Shown: piece by piece, positions 7,599 through 16,680 of the stretch
How the letters are laid out: each line of letters starts with the position of its first letter
How positions within the stretch are numbered: the first letter of the stretch is position 1
Program-made: the position numbers and the translations under genes
The notes under the pieces: model-generated
The model's input: only the letters and a program-made list of their open reading frames with translations
The model's database searches: none
Told to the model about the DNA's origin: nothing
NCBI GenBank assembly: GCA_035479375.1
Contig: DATIIT010000004.1
Location: forward strand, 62,001 to 126,000
DNA length: 64,000 nt
Direction of reading: 5' to 3'
DNA from: PMNU01 sp035479375
GTDB lineage: Bacteria; Patescibacteriota; Saccharimonadia; Saccharimonadales; UBA4665

Positions 7599-8152
7599 GC
7601 GGCAGGCCCCTTGGAGGCTGGCGTTTCGGCGGCCTCGTTATTGGGTGCGTCGTCGGTGTCGCCAGCGGCGGGCGCGTCCGCAACCGGCGCAGTGGCCGTG
7701 GGTTTGGCGGGCGCCGGGCTGTCGTCCCCGGTGATTTGGCGCAGCAGCGTCCCAAGCACGCCGTTGATGAACTTAGACGAGTTCTCACTGCCAAAAGCCT
7801 TGGCCAGCTCCACCGCCTCGTTAATGACCACCTTGGCCGGCACGTCTTTCCCGTGCTTGAGCTCGTAGAGCCCCATGCGCAGGATGACGCGGTCCATGCG
7901 GGCGATTTGGTCTATGGGCCACTCGGGCGCCACGGGTTGTAGCTCGGCGTCCAGGGATTCTTCGTTGCCGGCCACGCCGCGCACCAAGCGCTCAATGAAG
8001 TCTTTGTCGTCCACTGTAGCCTGGTAACGGCCGATGTTACGCTTCAGCACGGCGTCCAGGTCAAAGCTGTCGTCGCTGGACGAACGTCGAAAATCCTGCT
8101 CAAACAAAGTCTGCAGGGCAATAATCCGGCCTAGGTGACGATTCGATGCCAT
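7595..8152 (-). CDS. nusB: Transcription antitermination factor NusB
   Basis: 185 residues. Residues 1-135 are the all-helical NusB fold: RIIALQTLFEQDF at the start, then WPIDQIARMDRVILRMGLYEL, AKVVINEAVELAKAFG and KFINGVLGTL, which are the conserved segments. NusB with S10 binds boxA RNA in rRNA leaders. The last 50 residues are an Ala/Pro/Asp-rich tail not found in typical 140-residue NusB. A TATACT about 26 bases ahead of the ATG plus AGGAAG give a normal leadered start for this operon. Confidence 0.95.
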   Translation of the reverse strand: MASNRHLGRIIALQTLFEQDFRRSSSDDSFDLDAVLKRNIGRYQATVDDKDFIERLVRGVAGNEESLDAELQPVAPEWPIDQIARMDRVILRMGLYELKHGKDVPAKVVINEAVELAKAFGSENSSKFINGVLGTLLRQITGDDSPAPAKPTATAPVADAPAAGDTDDAPNNEAAETPASKGPAA

Positions 8153-8209
8153 ATCTGTTAGTAGCTTCCTTTACCTCGCTTTAGTATAGCCCGAGTGACC
8201 GGGCGCAAG

Positions 8210-8362
8210 CTAGGCGGCTTTCGCGGTTTTGGCGCTTTCGCGGGCGGTGCTGTAGGCCTTAACAGGGGATGTGGCGTTTACTTTGCGCGCCAATTCCACA
8301 ACGAGGTGGCTGCGGCGGGTGCCGGTGCGGCGTGAGCTGGTGCGTTTCTTTGGTTTACCCAT
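8210..8362 (-). CDS. rpmF: 50S ribosomal protein L32
   Basis: 50 residues. It begins MGKPKKRTSSRRTGTRRSH, the conserved basic N terminus of L32. The product is a small, very basic large-subunit protein. Conserved zinc-binding cysteines are absent, which is common in the C-minus form of L32. It stands alone upstream of nusB with a short gap (57 bases). Confidence 0.88.
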   Translation of the reverse strand: MGKPKKRTSSRRTGTRRSHLVVELARKVNATSPVKAYSTARESAKTAKAA

Positions 8363-8446
8363 GGTTTTAAACTCCCTTTTACGGATTTAGTGTGGCTGTT
8401 GGCTGGTATTATACCGTGAAAGCGCTTCTGAGGCAAGACGGCCGGG

Positions 8447-9229
8447 CTACCTCAGTGCGCGGATGGGGTTGCGGTGGACGGCAGCGCCCACCTTGAACAT
8501 CGCCAGACGGTCAATGCCAAACGGGAGCAGTGACCACGGCACCTCTTTTGACGGCATACCCGCCATGAACACGGCGATGTTCCGATCTGACAGACGGAAT
8601 GCCACTGGGATACCCACCCCCAGTATCACAAGTTCCGCCACGGTGACAGCCGCCTTAGCGGCGGTAGCTTGCGGCGAGTCTAGCGTACCCGGCTCAATAG
8701 CAGCAGTTATGGCGACCCCCATTGCCATACCGCTCAAATCGAATATTTTCTGCCGTCGGAGTAGATGGCTCGCGGCGGCATGGCCAAGACCGAGCATGAC
8801 GGCGCGGTTAAGCTCCGCACGCCAGGCCTCGACATCATGTAAAAGGCCGGCTTCACTTATGCGCCGTGCGGTGCGCTCAGCATCAATTTTGATGGTCGCA
8901 TCTGCGATATAGGGATTGTCAGGCCGCACCGTGGTACTTGCCGTGCCCCACTGATGCCTTGTTGGACGCCGGAAAAAGCTCAACGAAGCAGCCGCGGTGG
9001 CCGCACCCGTCCCGCTGACGTCCCCAACCGCCGGCACGTCCTGCTCCGGAACCGTGCCGTCCACTATGCTGACAGTGCCGAGTGTTGCCCAGGAACTCAG
9101 CCTATCGATGGCCGGGAGATTGACGCCCAGGTTTCCGCCCACGTGAGCTGGCAGCGACAATCGCCAATCCAGGCGGCTTTCCACGCCAGCCAGCCCGGCA
9201 AGCGGCGTGATTTCAGCACTGTTTAGCAT
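8447..9229 (-). CDS. Hypothetical protein with hydrophobic C-terminal half
   Basis: 260 residues if the ATG at 9229 (MLNSAEITPLAG) is used; 9256 is an alternative. Not recognised. The N-terminal half is soluble with a Gly/Ala-rich linker (SGTGAATAAASLSFFRRP). The C-terminal half has two moderately hydrophobic segments (GMAMGVAITAAIEPG; KAAVTVAELVILGVGIPVAF). The pattern suggests a membrane-associated protein. No clear operon partner: leuS lies upstream on the same strand. Confidence 0.5.
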   Translation of the reverse strand: MLNSAEITPLAGLAGVESRLDWRLSLPAHVGGNLGVNLPAIDRLSSWATLGTVSIVDGTVPEQDVPAVGDVSGTGAATAAASLSFFRRPTRHQWGTASTTVRPDNPYIADATIKIDAERTARRISEAGLLHDVEAWRAELNRAVMLGLGHAAASHLLRRQKIFDLSGMAMGVAITAAIEPGTLDSPQATAAKAAVTVAELVILGVGIPVAFRLSDRNIAVFMAGMPSKEVPWSLLPFGIDRLAMFKVGAAVHRNPIRALR

Positions 9230-9283
9230 TTGTTTAATTAAGCACTGCCCGCCCAAAATTACAAGTCGCCTAAGCAGCCCGGG

Positions 9284-11740
9284 CTACACGACGAAGCTCA
9301 CCAGTTTGCCCGGCACATAGATGGTTTTGCGGATTTCTTTGCCTGCCAGGTAGCCGGCCACTTTTTCGTCTTGTTTGGCTTGCGCCACGATGGCCTCTTC
9401 GGTGGCGTCGGCGGCTACGTCTAGCTCAGCGCGCACTTTGCCGTTTACCTGCACCACGATGCTCATGGTGTCGCTTTTTAGGTATTGCTCGTCGTAGGTT
9501 GGCCAGGTACTGAGGTGGATGGATTCGGCGTGGCCGAGCTGCTCCCACAATTCTTCGGTGATGTGCGGGGCGAATGGCGCCAGCAGCTGCAGCAAGGACT
9601 CCATGGCCCACTGCCAGGTGTGCGGCGCCTGGGCGTACGGCGTGGTGGCCTTGGCCGCGTACAGGCCATTCACCGCTTCCATCATGGCGGCGATGGCAGT
9701 GTTGAAGCTGAGCGCCTCCAGGTCTTCAGTCACCTTTTTGATGGTGCGGTGCATGGTGCGCTTGAGCTCCAGGCCGTCCAGTTTGTCTGGGCCGGCAGTT
9801 ATGGCCGTGCACTCCTGCGCCAGCGCCCACACCCGCTGCAAAAAGCGGAAGGAGCCGCCCATACCTTCCACGCTCCAGGCCGCCATTTGGTTCCACGGGC
9901 CAATAAACAGCTCCATGACGCGGATGCTGTCCGCGCCGTAGCCTTGCTCTATTAAACCGTCCGGCTCAATGGTGTTGCCCTTGGATTTGCTCATTTTTTG
10001 GCCGTCTGGCGCCAGGATCATGCCCTGGTTGCGCAGCGTCTTAAACGGCTCGCCAAAGTCGATGAGGCCTTCGTCTTGCATCACTTTCGTCCACATGCGG
10101 GCGTACAGCAGGTGCATCACGGCGTGCTCGGCGCCGCCGATGTAATCGTCTACCGGCAGCCAGTACTTGATTTTGTCGGCGTCAAAGGCGCGCTGGCCGT
10201 TGTGCGGGTCGGCAAAGCGCAGGAAGTACCAGCTAGAGCAGGCAAAGCCGTCCATGGTATCTGTTTCGCGCACGGCCGGGCCGCCGCATTTGGGGCAATC
10301 CACGTTGACCCATTCTGGCACGCGGGCCAGCGGGCTGCGGCCATCGCCGCTGGGCTCGTAACTCTCCATGGGCGGCAGCGTGACCGGCAATTGGTCTTCC
10401 GGCACTGGCACGATGCCGTCTTTTTCGCAGTGCACCATGGGGATCGGCGCGCCCCAGTAACGCTGGCGGGAGATGAGCCAGTCGCGGATGCGGTGGTTCA
10501 CCACTGTTTTGCCCGCGCCTGCAGCTTCCAACTTGGCGCGGATTTTTTCGCGGCCGGCCACATAATCCAGCCCGTCGAACTCGCCGGAATTGGCCAGCTT
10601 AAACTGGGCGCGGTTGGGCTTGAGCTCGTTTTGGTAGTCAACGAATTCGCCCCTGTCGGTGTTGTAGACGACCGGCAGGTCGAACTTCTGGGCAAAGGCC
10701 AAGTCGCGTGCATCCTGGCCAGGCACCGCCATAATCGCGCCGGTGCCGTAGCTGGCTAATACGTAGTCGGCTGCCCAAATTGGGATTTTGGCTTGGGTCA
10801 GCGGGTTCAGTGCATACGCGCCGGTAAATACGCCGGTTTTTTCGCGGTTGGTTTCCTGGCGTTCAACGTCGCTTTTGTTGCGCGCCTTTTGCTGGTAATT
10901 TTCCACCTGCTGGCGGTGTGAATCAGGGACAATCTTGGCCAGCAGCGGATGCTCCGGGGCGACGACCATGAACGTGGCGCCATAAATGGTGTCGTGCGCT
11001 GTGGTGAAGACGTCGAGCTTCTCGGTAAAGCCTTCAACCGGGAAGGCTACTTCCATGCCTTCGCTCCGGCCAATCCAGTTGCGCTGCATGTTCTTGATGC
11101 CGTCGCTCCAGTCCACGTCGTCCAGGTCTTTTTCCAGGCGGTCGGCGTAGTCGGTGATCTTGAAGAACCACTGTTTGAGCGCCTTTTTTTCTACCTCGGA
11201 GCCGCAGCGCCAGCAGCGGCCATTCTCTACTTGCTCGTTGGCCAGCACGGTTTTGTCTACCGGGCACCACCATTGCAGGCTGTCTTTTTGGTAGGCCAGG
11301 CCGCGCTTAAATAGCAGTAGGAAGAACCACTGCGTCCAGCGGTAGTAATCTGGGTCAGAGCTGTTAACTTCGCGGCTCCAGTCGTAGCCGAAGCCCATCT
11401 GCGTCAGCTGCTGCTTAAAACGGGTGGTATTTTGCTTGATGGCTTCCTGTGGGCTAATGCCGGTCTTAATGGCATAATTTTCCGCCGGCAGCCCAAAGGC
11501 GTCCCAGCCCATGGGGTGCAGCACGTTAAAGCCGCGCATGCGGTTGTAGCGGGAGATAGCATCACCAATGGTATAGTTGCGCACGTGGCCAACGTGCATG
11601 GCTGCGCCGCTGGGGTACGGGAAGTACTCCATGATATATTTTTTGGGCTTGTCCGAGTGGTCCTGGGCTTCGTAAATTTTGCTGTCCAGCCATTTTTGTT
11701 GCCATTTGGGCTCGATGTCTTTGGGGTTGTAGCGTGTCAT
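9284..11740 (-). CDS. leuS: Leucyl-tRNA synthetase
   Basis: 818 residues, normal bacterial length. Class I signatures: HVGHVRNYTIGD (HIGH box, about residue 49) and KMSKSKGNT (about 585), which bind ATP. WWCPVDKTVL and CWRCG are the zinc-binding insertion (about 160-185). The CP1 editing domain is present (about 220-420; includes GTGAIMAVPGQDARD with the conserved Asp). The C-terminal anticodon-binding domain ends VQVNGKVRAELDV...IYVPGKLVSFVV. It charges tRNA-Leu, and two tRNA-Leu genes lie in this window. Confidence 0.98.
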   Translation of the reverse strand: MTRYNPKDIEPKWQQKWLDSKIYEAQDHSDKPKKYIMEYFPYPSGAAMHVGHVRNYTIGDAISRYNRMRGFNVLHPMGWDAFGLPAENYAIKTGISPQEAIKQNTTRFKQQLTQMGFGYDWSREVNSSDPDYYRWTQWFFLLLFKRGLAYQKDSLQWWCPVDKTVLANEQVENGRCWRCGSEVEKKALKQWFFKITDYADRLEKDLDDVDWSDGIKNMQRNWIGRSEGMEVAFPVEGFTEKLDVFTTAHDTIYGATFMVVAPEHPLLAKIVPDSHRQQVENYQQKARNKSDVERQETNREKTGVFTGAYALNPLTQAKIPIWAADYVLASYGTGAIMAVPGQDARDLAFAQKFDLPVVYNTDRGEFVDYQNELKPNRAQFKLANSGEFDGLDYVAGREKIRAKLEAAGAGKTVVNHRIRDWLISRQRYWGAPIPMVHCEKDGIVPVPEDQLPVTLPPMESYEPSGDGRSPLARVPEWVNVDCPKCGGPAVRETDTMDGFACSSWYFLRFADPHNGQRAFDADKIKYWLPVDDYIGGAEHAVMHLLYARMWTKVMQDEGLIDFGEPFKTLRNQGMILAPDGQKMSKSKGNTIEPDGLIEQGYGADSIRVMELFIGPWNQMAAWSVEGMGGSFRFLQRVWALAQECTAITAGPDKLDGLELKRTMHRTIKKVTEDLEALSFNTAIAAMMEAVNGLYAAKATTPYAQAPHTWQWAMESLLQLLAPFAPHITEELWEQLGHAESIHLSTWPTYDEQYLKSDTMSIVVQVNGKVRAELDVAADATEEAIVAQAKQDEKVAGYLAGKEIRKTIYVPGKLVSFVV

Positions 11741-11842
11741 ATAGACCTATCTTATCAGTTTTGCTGCCATAGCCGGCCATAAGTATACCACAGTGCTCTC
11801 TGGTGCGGCAGGGAGCAGCCAGAGTATGCTACCCGGCGCCCG

Positions 11843-12724
11843 TTATCCCGCCAGGTTGAACGTGGCCACTACTGGTAGATGGTCTGACGCAACAAATGCA
11901 TCCCTGCTATCGACAACCTCCAGCGAAACGGCACATCTGGCCATTGCCTCGCTGGCGCGGATTTCGTCGAGGCGACGGGGCCCGTTGCGCTCGTCCGGCC
12001 AGTGGCGGCCGGTGGTAGCTTCCCAGGGGAGACGTAAGTAAGGCTGCATATCCACCAGGCCGGCGGCGGTCAAGATGGCGCTGGGCGTACGGTCGGTGGG
12101 GTATCCAGTTTCCGGCAGCGGGTCACCCCACTTGCTGTGCGCGTCCGGCTGGTGCGGGTCTGGATCGTAGAAGTTCCCTTCTGAAGTAAGATCAGCGCCG
12201 ACGCTGTTGCGGTCCTGGCCGAGCACCACGAACGCGTAGTCGCCCAGCAGCTCTGCCAGGCGATGCGCTTCCGGGACACGGCGCTCACGGCCGGCGCGCG
12301 GCGGAGCGTGGCTCGATGCCAGCGCCACACGCTGCCCTTGCACCTCAAATTCGCCGGCAAGCAGGGCATGCCAAAAGCCCGCCTGCTCCCCTTCGTAGGC
12401 CTGGCTCGTTCCGGGAATCGGCTCGACGGTGCCTGGCCGCCACAGCAATCCCACGCTCAGCTGGTCATGCCCAATGGCGATTGCCGGAGCCGGCTCTGCA
12501 CCGCGTACGCCGGGTAGTAAACACGCCATGCCGGTTGCCTGCGCTAACTGCTTCAGGCCTTCAGCCGCACGCCGGGGGCTGTGGCCCGGCAATTCCTGAA
12601 GCGCAATGGCATCAGCGCCGAGCCCGGCCACCACCTGCTCAACGAGCCGCGCGCGGGCAAGCTCATCCGGATTGCGCAGGTAGTCTTTCGTGTTGTATGT
12701 CGCAAAAGTGAACATTTTACCCAT
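11843..12724 (-). CDS. Endonuclease/exonuclease/phosphatase (EEP) superfamily protein
   Basis: 293 residues. EEP-fold landmarks appear in order: TYNTKDYLR at the N terminus (Asn metal site), ADAIALQELPG (Glu metal ligand), SSHAPPRAGRERR (His), VVLGQDRNS where family members have GDFN, and the C-terminal SDHLPVVATFNL (Asp-His pair). The enzyme probably hydrolyses a phosphodiester; DNA, RNA or small-molecule substrates are possible. GQDRN in place of GDFN is the oddity, and activity is not assured. It has no signal peptide. Confidence 0.72.
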   Translation of the reverse strand: MGKMFTFATYNTKDYLRNPDELARARLVEQVVAGLGADAIALQELPGHSPRRAAEGLKQLAQATGMACLLPGVRGAEPAPAIAIGHDQLSVGLLWRPGTVEPIPGTSQAYEGEQAGFWHALLAGEFEVQGQRVALASSHAPPRAGRERRVPEAHRLAELLGDYAFVVLGQDRNSVGADLTSEGNFYDPDPHQPDAHSKWGDPLPETGYPTDRTPSAILTAAGLVDMQPYLRLPWEATTGRHWPDERNGPRRLDEIRASEAMARCAVSLEVVDSRDAFVASDHLPVVATFNLAG

Positions 12725-12762
12725 ATCTAATTGCTAAAAATGGCTAGAGCCTAACGCCCCGG

Positions 12763-13959
12763 CTAAAATTGCTTCAAAAAGTTGGTGCTGAAGACCGTGC
12801 TGAGGCTTTGGCGGGCGCGGAAGCGGGACTCGGCCAGCTCCACCAGGCGGGTTACTAACTCGACGTTGCTGATGCCCTTTTTGGCCCAGTTGTGGGCGTA
12901 CAGGCTGCCAGGCAGCGGGTTGACCTCGTTGAAGTACACCTTCCCCGTTTTGCCGTCTATGAGCATGTCCACGCGGGCGGTGCCAGCGCAGTTGAGCGCG
13001 CGGTAGACGTTGAGGCCGGTTTGCTCGGCTTTGTCGTACAAATCCTTGGGGAGTTTGGCTGGGATGGTGCTGTAGCCTTGGGCGCTGTTACTGGCGCCTT
13101 GCACCTTGCCCGCACCGGCCGCCCCGCCCATTTTTTTGCCGCCCTTGCCGCCTTTCATATATTTGGTGTCGAAGTCAAAAAAGTCTTCGGGCTGGGTGAG
13201 CGGCTGCTCCAGGTAGGCCGGCGTGAGCTCGGTGTTGCCTAAAATGGGCAGCGTGACCTCAATGAGGTTGGGCACGGCCTCTTCCACGATGACGGCGTCG
13301 TCGTACTTGGCGGCCACTTCCAGGCCATTGCGCAGCTCGGTCTCCTGGGTGGCGCGCGAGATGCCAATGCTGGAGCCAAGGTGCGCTGGCTTCACGAACA
13401 GCGGGAACTTCAGCTCTTTGGTGATGCGCTTGGCCGCGGCAGCCGGATCTTGCTCCAATTCGTGGCCGCTAAACGACAGGAACTTGCTCACCGGCACGCC
13501 GTGCGCCACGGCCACCTCTTTGGCTAAAATCTTGTTCATGGTGAGCACGCCGGCGTCCAAGCCGCAACCCACGTACGGCAGGCCAGCCATGTCCAAAAGA
13601 CCCATCAGCGCGCCGTCTTCGCCGTAGGTGCCGTGCATGGCCGGAAAGGCGATGTCTATCTGTTGGTGGCGCTTGCGCCCGGCCAAGCCGCTGGCTTTTA
13701 CTAGCGTCATCCCGCCGTCAAATTGCACGCTGGCGGGTTGGGTGCGCGCCGTAAAGCGCTCGATGTCGCCCGAGCTATACAGCTGGATGTCTTTGAGCTT
13801 GTCATCCCAAAACCAGGCGCCGTTTTTGGCGATGTACACCGCTTCTACGCGGTACTTTTTGGTAAGCTCCAGCGGCCGGATGATGCTGGCAATGGCGGTC
13901 ACAATGGACACATCGTGCTCCGCGCTGCGGCCTCCGAAGATGACGGCGATTGTTTTCAT
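12763..13959 (-). CDS. ddl: D-alanine--D-alanine ligase
   Basis: 398 residues, ATP-grasp enzyme that makes the D-Ala-D-Ala dipeptide for peptidoglycan. Start IAVIFGGRSAEHDVSIVTA; GLPYVGCG, FVKPAHLGSSIGIS (ATP lid), GTARVDMLIDG and FNEVNPLPGSLYAH carry the ATP, Mg2+ and D-Ala2 sites. About 35 residues of Gly/Lys/Ala-rich sequence (MKGGKGGKKMGGAAGAG) are inserted after DFDTKY, in the flexible omega-loop region; this makes the protein longer than the usual 310-370. The cupin gene, MurF-like ligase and hydrolase upstream belong to the same wall-precursor block. Confidence 0.95.
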   Translation of the reverse strand: MKTIAVIFGGRSAEHDVSIVTAIASIIRPLELTKKYRVEAVYIAKNGAWFWDDKLKDIQLYSSGDIERFTARTQPASVQFDGGMTLVKASGLAGRKRHQQIDIAFPAMHGTYGEDGALMGLLDMAGLPYVGCGLDAGVLTMNKILAKEVAVAHGVPVSKFLSFSGHELEQDPAAAAKRITKELKFPLFVKPAHLGSSIGISRATQETELRNGLEVAAKYDDAVIVEEAVPNLIEVTLPILGNTELTPAYLEQPLTQPEDFFDFDTKYMKGGKGGKKMGGAAGAGKVQGASNSAQGYSTIPAKLPKDLYDKAEQTGLNVYRALNCAGTARVDMLIDGKTGKVYFNEVNPLPGSLYAHNWAKKGISNVELVTRLVELAESRFRARQSLSTVFSTNFLKQF

Positions 13960-14010
13960 GCTCTACCAACCTTTCGATGTGCGATCTTACCCTACAATTA
14001 GTGTATGCAA

Positions 14011-14466
14011 TTACTTGGTGGGGCGCAAACTGTCCCTGCCGGTGAGCAGCTCGGCTTCGCATTCCAGGTCAACCCATTCGTACAGGGCGGCGTCGGCGGT
14101 GGCCGAGCGGTTTTCCACCAGATGCGGCACCCACGGCGGGATGAAAAAAGCTTGGAGCTGGCCGTCGGTGCGCAGCAGGGGCGTTTCGTGGCGGGAGCCA
14201 TCGCTGTCGCGCCAGACTAGGTACAGGTTGCCCGCCAATCCAAGCAGCACCTCTTGGCGCTGGTGCTTGTGGTTGGCCGCCCAAGCGTTGGGGTTGAGGT
14301 GCACTATGGCGCCACCCAGCCGCTGGAAGCCGTCCGGGAACACGACGTCCGGCTCGGCCAGGAGCCAGCGGCCTTCTTTGGTGCGCGTTGGCGCAAAAAC
14401 ATATTGGCGCACGGTGCTGCTGCCCGGCACCGGGGTAAAATCAGGCATAATTATCCGGCCAGTCAT
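14011..14466 (-). CDS. Cupin-fold protein
   Basis: 151 residues. Beta-rich single domain with HKHQRQEVLLGLAGNLYL and FFIPPWVPHLVEN, two cupin-like boxes spaced as in small cupins and in nucleotide-sugar epimerase/WxcM-like proteins. No catalytic residues can be assigned with confidence. The first 26 bases overlap the end of the MurF-like gene, so it is translated with it; a role in sugar or wall metabolism is an inference from this position. Confidence 0.6.
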   Translation of the reverse strand: MTGRIIMPDFTPVPGSSTVRQYVFAPTRTKEGRWLLAEPDVVFPDGFQRLGGAIVHLNPNAWAANHKHQRQEVLLGLAGNLYLVWRDSDGSRHETPLLRTDGQLQAFFIPPWVPHLVENRSATADAALYEWVDLECEAELLTGRDSLRPTK

Positions 14467-15880
14467 TCTGCATCATCACCACGTCGCCGGCGGCAACGAA
14501 CAGGTTGAGGTTGTTGTAAAAATTGAGCGGGTCGGTTTCCAGCAGCAGCTCGCCCTTAAAACCAGCACGTTCCAGCCCTTTGCGGATAGCCGGCGTCACC
14601 GAGTGCTGCATGAGCACCACCATGTCCGGCTGGGCGCCGGCAATAATCTCGCCCATGCGCTCGTGGATTTGGGCGCTTCCCTTACCTTGGTCGACCAGGC
14701 CGGGCGTGACGTAGATGCGGCGGCGGGCGGGCAAATCGCGCAGCAGCTGCGCGCCAGCGCGCACACCCTCGATGTTGCCGTTATATGTGTCGTCGATGAC
14801 CCACGCGCCGCTCAATTGGTACGGCTCCATGCGGTGCTCAAAGGGTTTGGTGGCGGCGATTCCCCGCTTGATTTCGGCGTCGGAAAGGCCAAGCTCATGC
14901 GCAATCGCCGCAGCAAAAGCCAGCGGCCCCACCTGGTGCCGCCCCAGGAGCGCACTGTGCAGCTCCAGCTTGCGGCCGCTTTTTTGCATGGTGAAGCGGG
15001 TGCCGTCAAAACCCACCTGGATGCCGGTGATTTTCCAGCCCAGCGCGCTTTTCTCGCTGTACAGCTGCTGGCCGGGGCGCACAAACGGCAGGGCGTCGGG
15101 CGAGTCGCCGTTAATGTACACGTGCTCTGGCGGCACGTGGCTGCCCACCGAGAAAATGTCCTGCCCGGCGCGCTCCAGCGTCTTGTAGCGGTCCAGGTGC
15201 GCCGGTGCAATGCCGGTAATAACGGCGTGCGTTGGCTTGGTGATATCTGTAAAGCGCGCCACGTCGCCGGGCTCGCCCTCGCCATATTCAATAATGAGGA
15301 TGTCCTCGGTGCCGGTGAGTTTGCGGGCAAACATGGCGTGCGAGATAGAGACGTTTTTGTTGGCTGGCGTAGCCGCCACGTGTTTGCCCTGGCTGAGCAC
15401 GGTGAGCAACAACTCCTTCATGCTGGTTTTGCCGTAGCTGCCGGCAACGGCGATTTTAACGCCCGTAAACCCGGCAAACACCGCGCGCGAGGCCTGGATC
15501 GCCCGCGCCTGCCGCGGCCGCACAATGAACAGCCGCCCCAGCTCCAGCGGCACAACTACCAGATGTGCCCACACCACCGGATACGCCAACACCAGCGCTG
15601 CACCAAAGGCAAGGCCGCCGGCCACCTCGTGCTGCCAACCCAAGTACAGTAGCAACAGCCCGGCCGCAACCTCGGCCAGCATGCCCAAACGCAGGGCCAA
15701 CAGCAGCAGACGCGCCGCGCGGGTCCGGCTGAGCGTGCGGCGGTACATCACCCGGCCAAAGTGCGTGGTTTGCCAGAACCACCGCAAGTACGGGCCGGCG
15801 TGGTACTCGGTGTTTTGCAACATGTACACCAAAACGGTTGGCAACCGCCAAGAATACAAGCTGATGAGGCCGCGGATCAC
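14441..15880 (-). CDS. murF: MurF-like Mur ligase with N-terminal membrane domain
   Basis: 479 residues. The first ~140 residues contain membrane spans (LLLLALRLGMLAEVAAGLLL; GGLAFGAALVLAYPVVWAHL). The ligase begins near 142 with the P-loop KIAVAGSYGKTSMKELL, followed by ATPANKNVSISHAMFA, THAVITGIAPAHLDRY, LGRHQVGPLAFAAAIA and VIDDTYNGN, the MurF-type order (UDP-MurNAc-tripeptide + D-Ala-D-Ala). The usual soluble N-terminal UDP-binding domain is replaced by the membrane part, which suggests a membrane-tethered variant. It sits two genes upstream of ddl, which supplies D-Ala-D-Ala. Its start overlaps the hydrolase gene by four bases. Confidence 0.85.
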   Translation of the reverse strand: MIRGLISLYSWRLPTVLVYMLQNTEYHAGPYLRWFWQTTHFGRVMYRRTLSRTRAARLLLLALRLGMLAEVAAGLLLLYLGWQHEVAGGLAFGAALVLAYPVVWAHLVVVPLELGRLFIVRPRQARAIQASRAVFAGFTGVKIAVAGSYGKTSMKELLLTVLSQGKHVAATPANKNVSISHAMFARKLTGTEDILIIEYGEGEPGDVARFTDITKPTHAVITGIAPAHLDRYKTLERAGQDIFSVGSHVPPEHVYINGDSPDALPFVRPGQQLYSEKSALGWKITGIQVGFDGTRFTMQKSGRKLELHSALLGRHQVGPLAFAAAIAHELGLSDAEIKRGIAATKPFEHRMEPYQLSGAWVIDDTYNGNIEGVRAGAQLLRDLPARRRIYVTPGLVDQGKGSAQIHERMGEIIAGAQPDMVVLMQHSVTPAIRKGLERAGFKGELLLETDPLNFYNNLNLFVAAGDVVMMQNDWPDNYA

Positions 15881-16629
15881 GCTGCAAACTCCTGTATGGC
15901 GCGCAGTACGGCCTCTGGGCGGTCAATGTGCACAAAATGGCCGGCGCCGGGCAAAATTTCCAGGGTGGAGCCGGTAATGGCTTCGTGCAGCAGCTCGCCA
16001 AATTTTACCGGTGTGGCGTCATCGTTTTCGCCATATATAAGGAGTGTGGGCTGGGTGAGCTGCGCGGCGTCAGCGCGGACGTCGTCAGTGACTACCCTTT
16101 TAAACGTCTCTTGCAGATGCTCGGCCACCAACATGTCTGAGCCCACGGTGTGGTACACCTGTTTGCGCAGCTTTTGCTTCACCGCCTTGGGCAGCGGCAT
16201 GGTGAGCGCCTTGCCCGCCTTGGTGATGAGCCGCAGCGCCTTGACACGTCCCTTGTACTCGCCGCGGATACCGGCGCTAGCCAACAGCACCAATTTTTCG
16301 GCCGACAGCACGCCGCGCGCCAGGCCGCGCACGGCCACAGCGCCGCCGTTGCTATGCCCTACCAGCACGTGCACCTTTCCGGCGCCAATTTTCTGCAAAA
16401 AATGCGCCACAAATGAGGCGTAATCGTCCAGGCCCCACACGCCGTGGGGCGCCTCGGTGCCGCCAAAGCCGGGCAAATCCACGGCCACAACCTGGCACTT
16501 TTTGGCCAAGGCCGTTTGCAGGCCGCGCAGGCCAGCAGCGGTGTCACCCCAGCCGTGCAAGAGCAGCACTAGCTTGCCGGCCCCGAGCGTTTCATACTGC
16601 GTCAGCAGCGAGTCAACAACAACTTGCAT
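15877..16629 (-). CDS. Alpha/beta hydrolase
   Basis: 250 residues. VLLLHGWGDTAAGLRGL (oxyanion region), VHVLVGHSNGGAVAVRGLA (nucleophile elbow G-H-S-N-G, about residue 92), PTLLIYGENDDATPV (acid) and ILPGAGHFVHIDRPE (His) form a complete catalytic triad. No signal peptide. Substrate unknown; its overlap with the MurF-like gene hints at a wall or lipid role, but this family is broad. TATAAT (minus strand, 16639-16644) ends nine bases before the ATG with no Shine-Dalgarno, so this operon may begin leaderless. Confidence 0.9.
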   Translation of the reverse strand: MQVVVDSLLTQYETLGAGKLVLLLHGWGDTAAGLRGLQTALAKKCQVVAVDLPGFGGTEAPHGVWGLDDYASFVAHFLQKIGAGKVHVLVGHSNGGAVAVRGLARGVLSAEKLVLLASAGIRGEYKGRVKALRLITKAGKALTMPLPKAVKQKLRKQVYHTVGSDMLVAEHLQETFKRVVTDDVRADAAQLTQPTLLIYGENDDATPVKFGELLHEAITGSTLEILPGAGHFVHIDRPEAVLRAIQEFAA

Positions 16630-16680
16630 GTCGTCCCAATTATACGCCAGCCGTGGCCGCAGCGCGACCAGCGGCGCCCA

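Noticed and set aside
13628..15652. 674-codon plus-strand frame antisense to ddl, the cupin and the Mur ligase
   Set aside because: It mirrors the high GC third-position pattern of real genes on the other strand; its protein has no domain or plausible composition.
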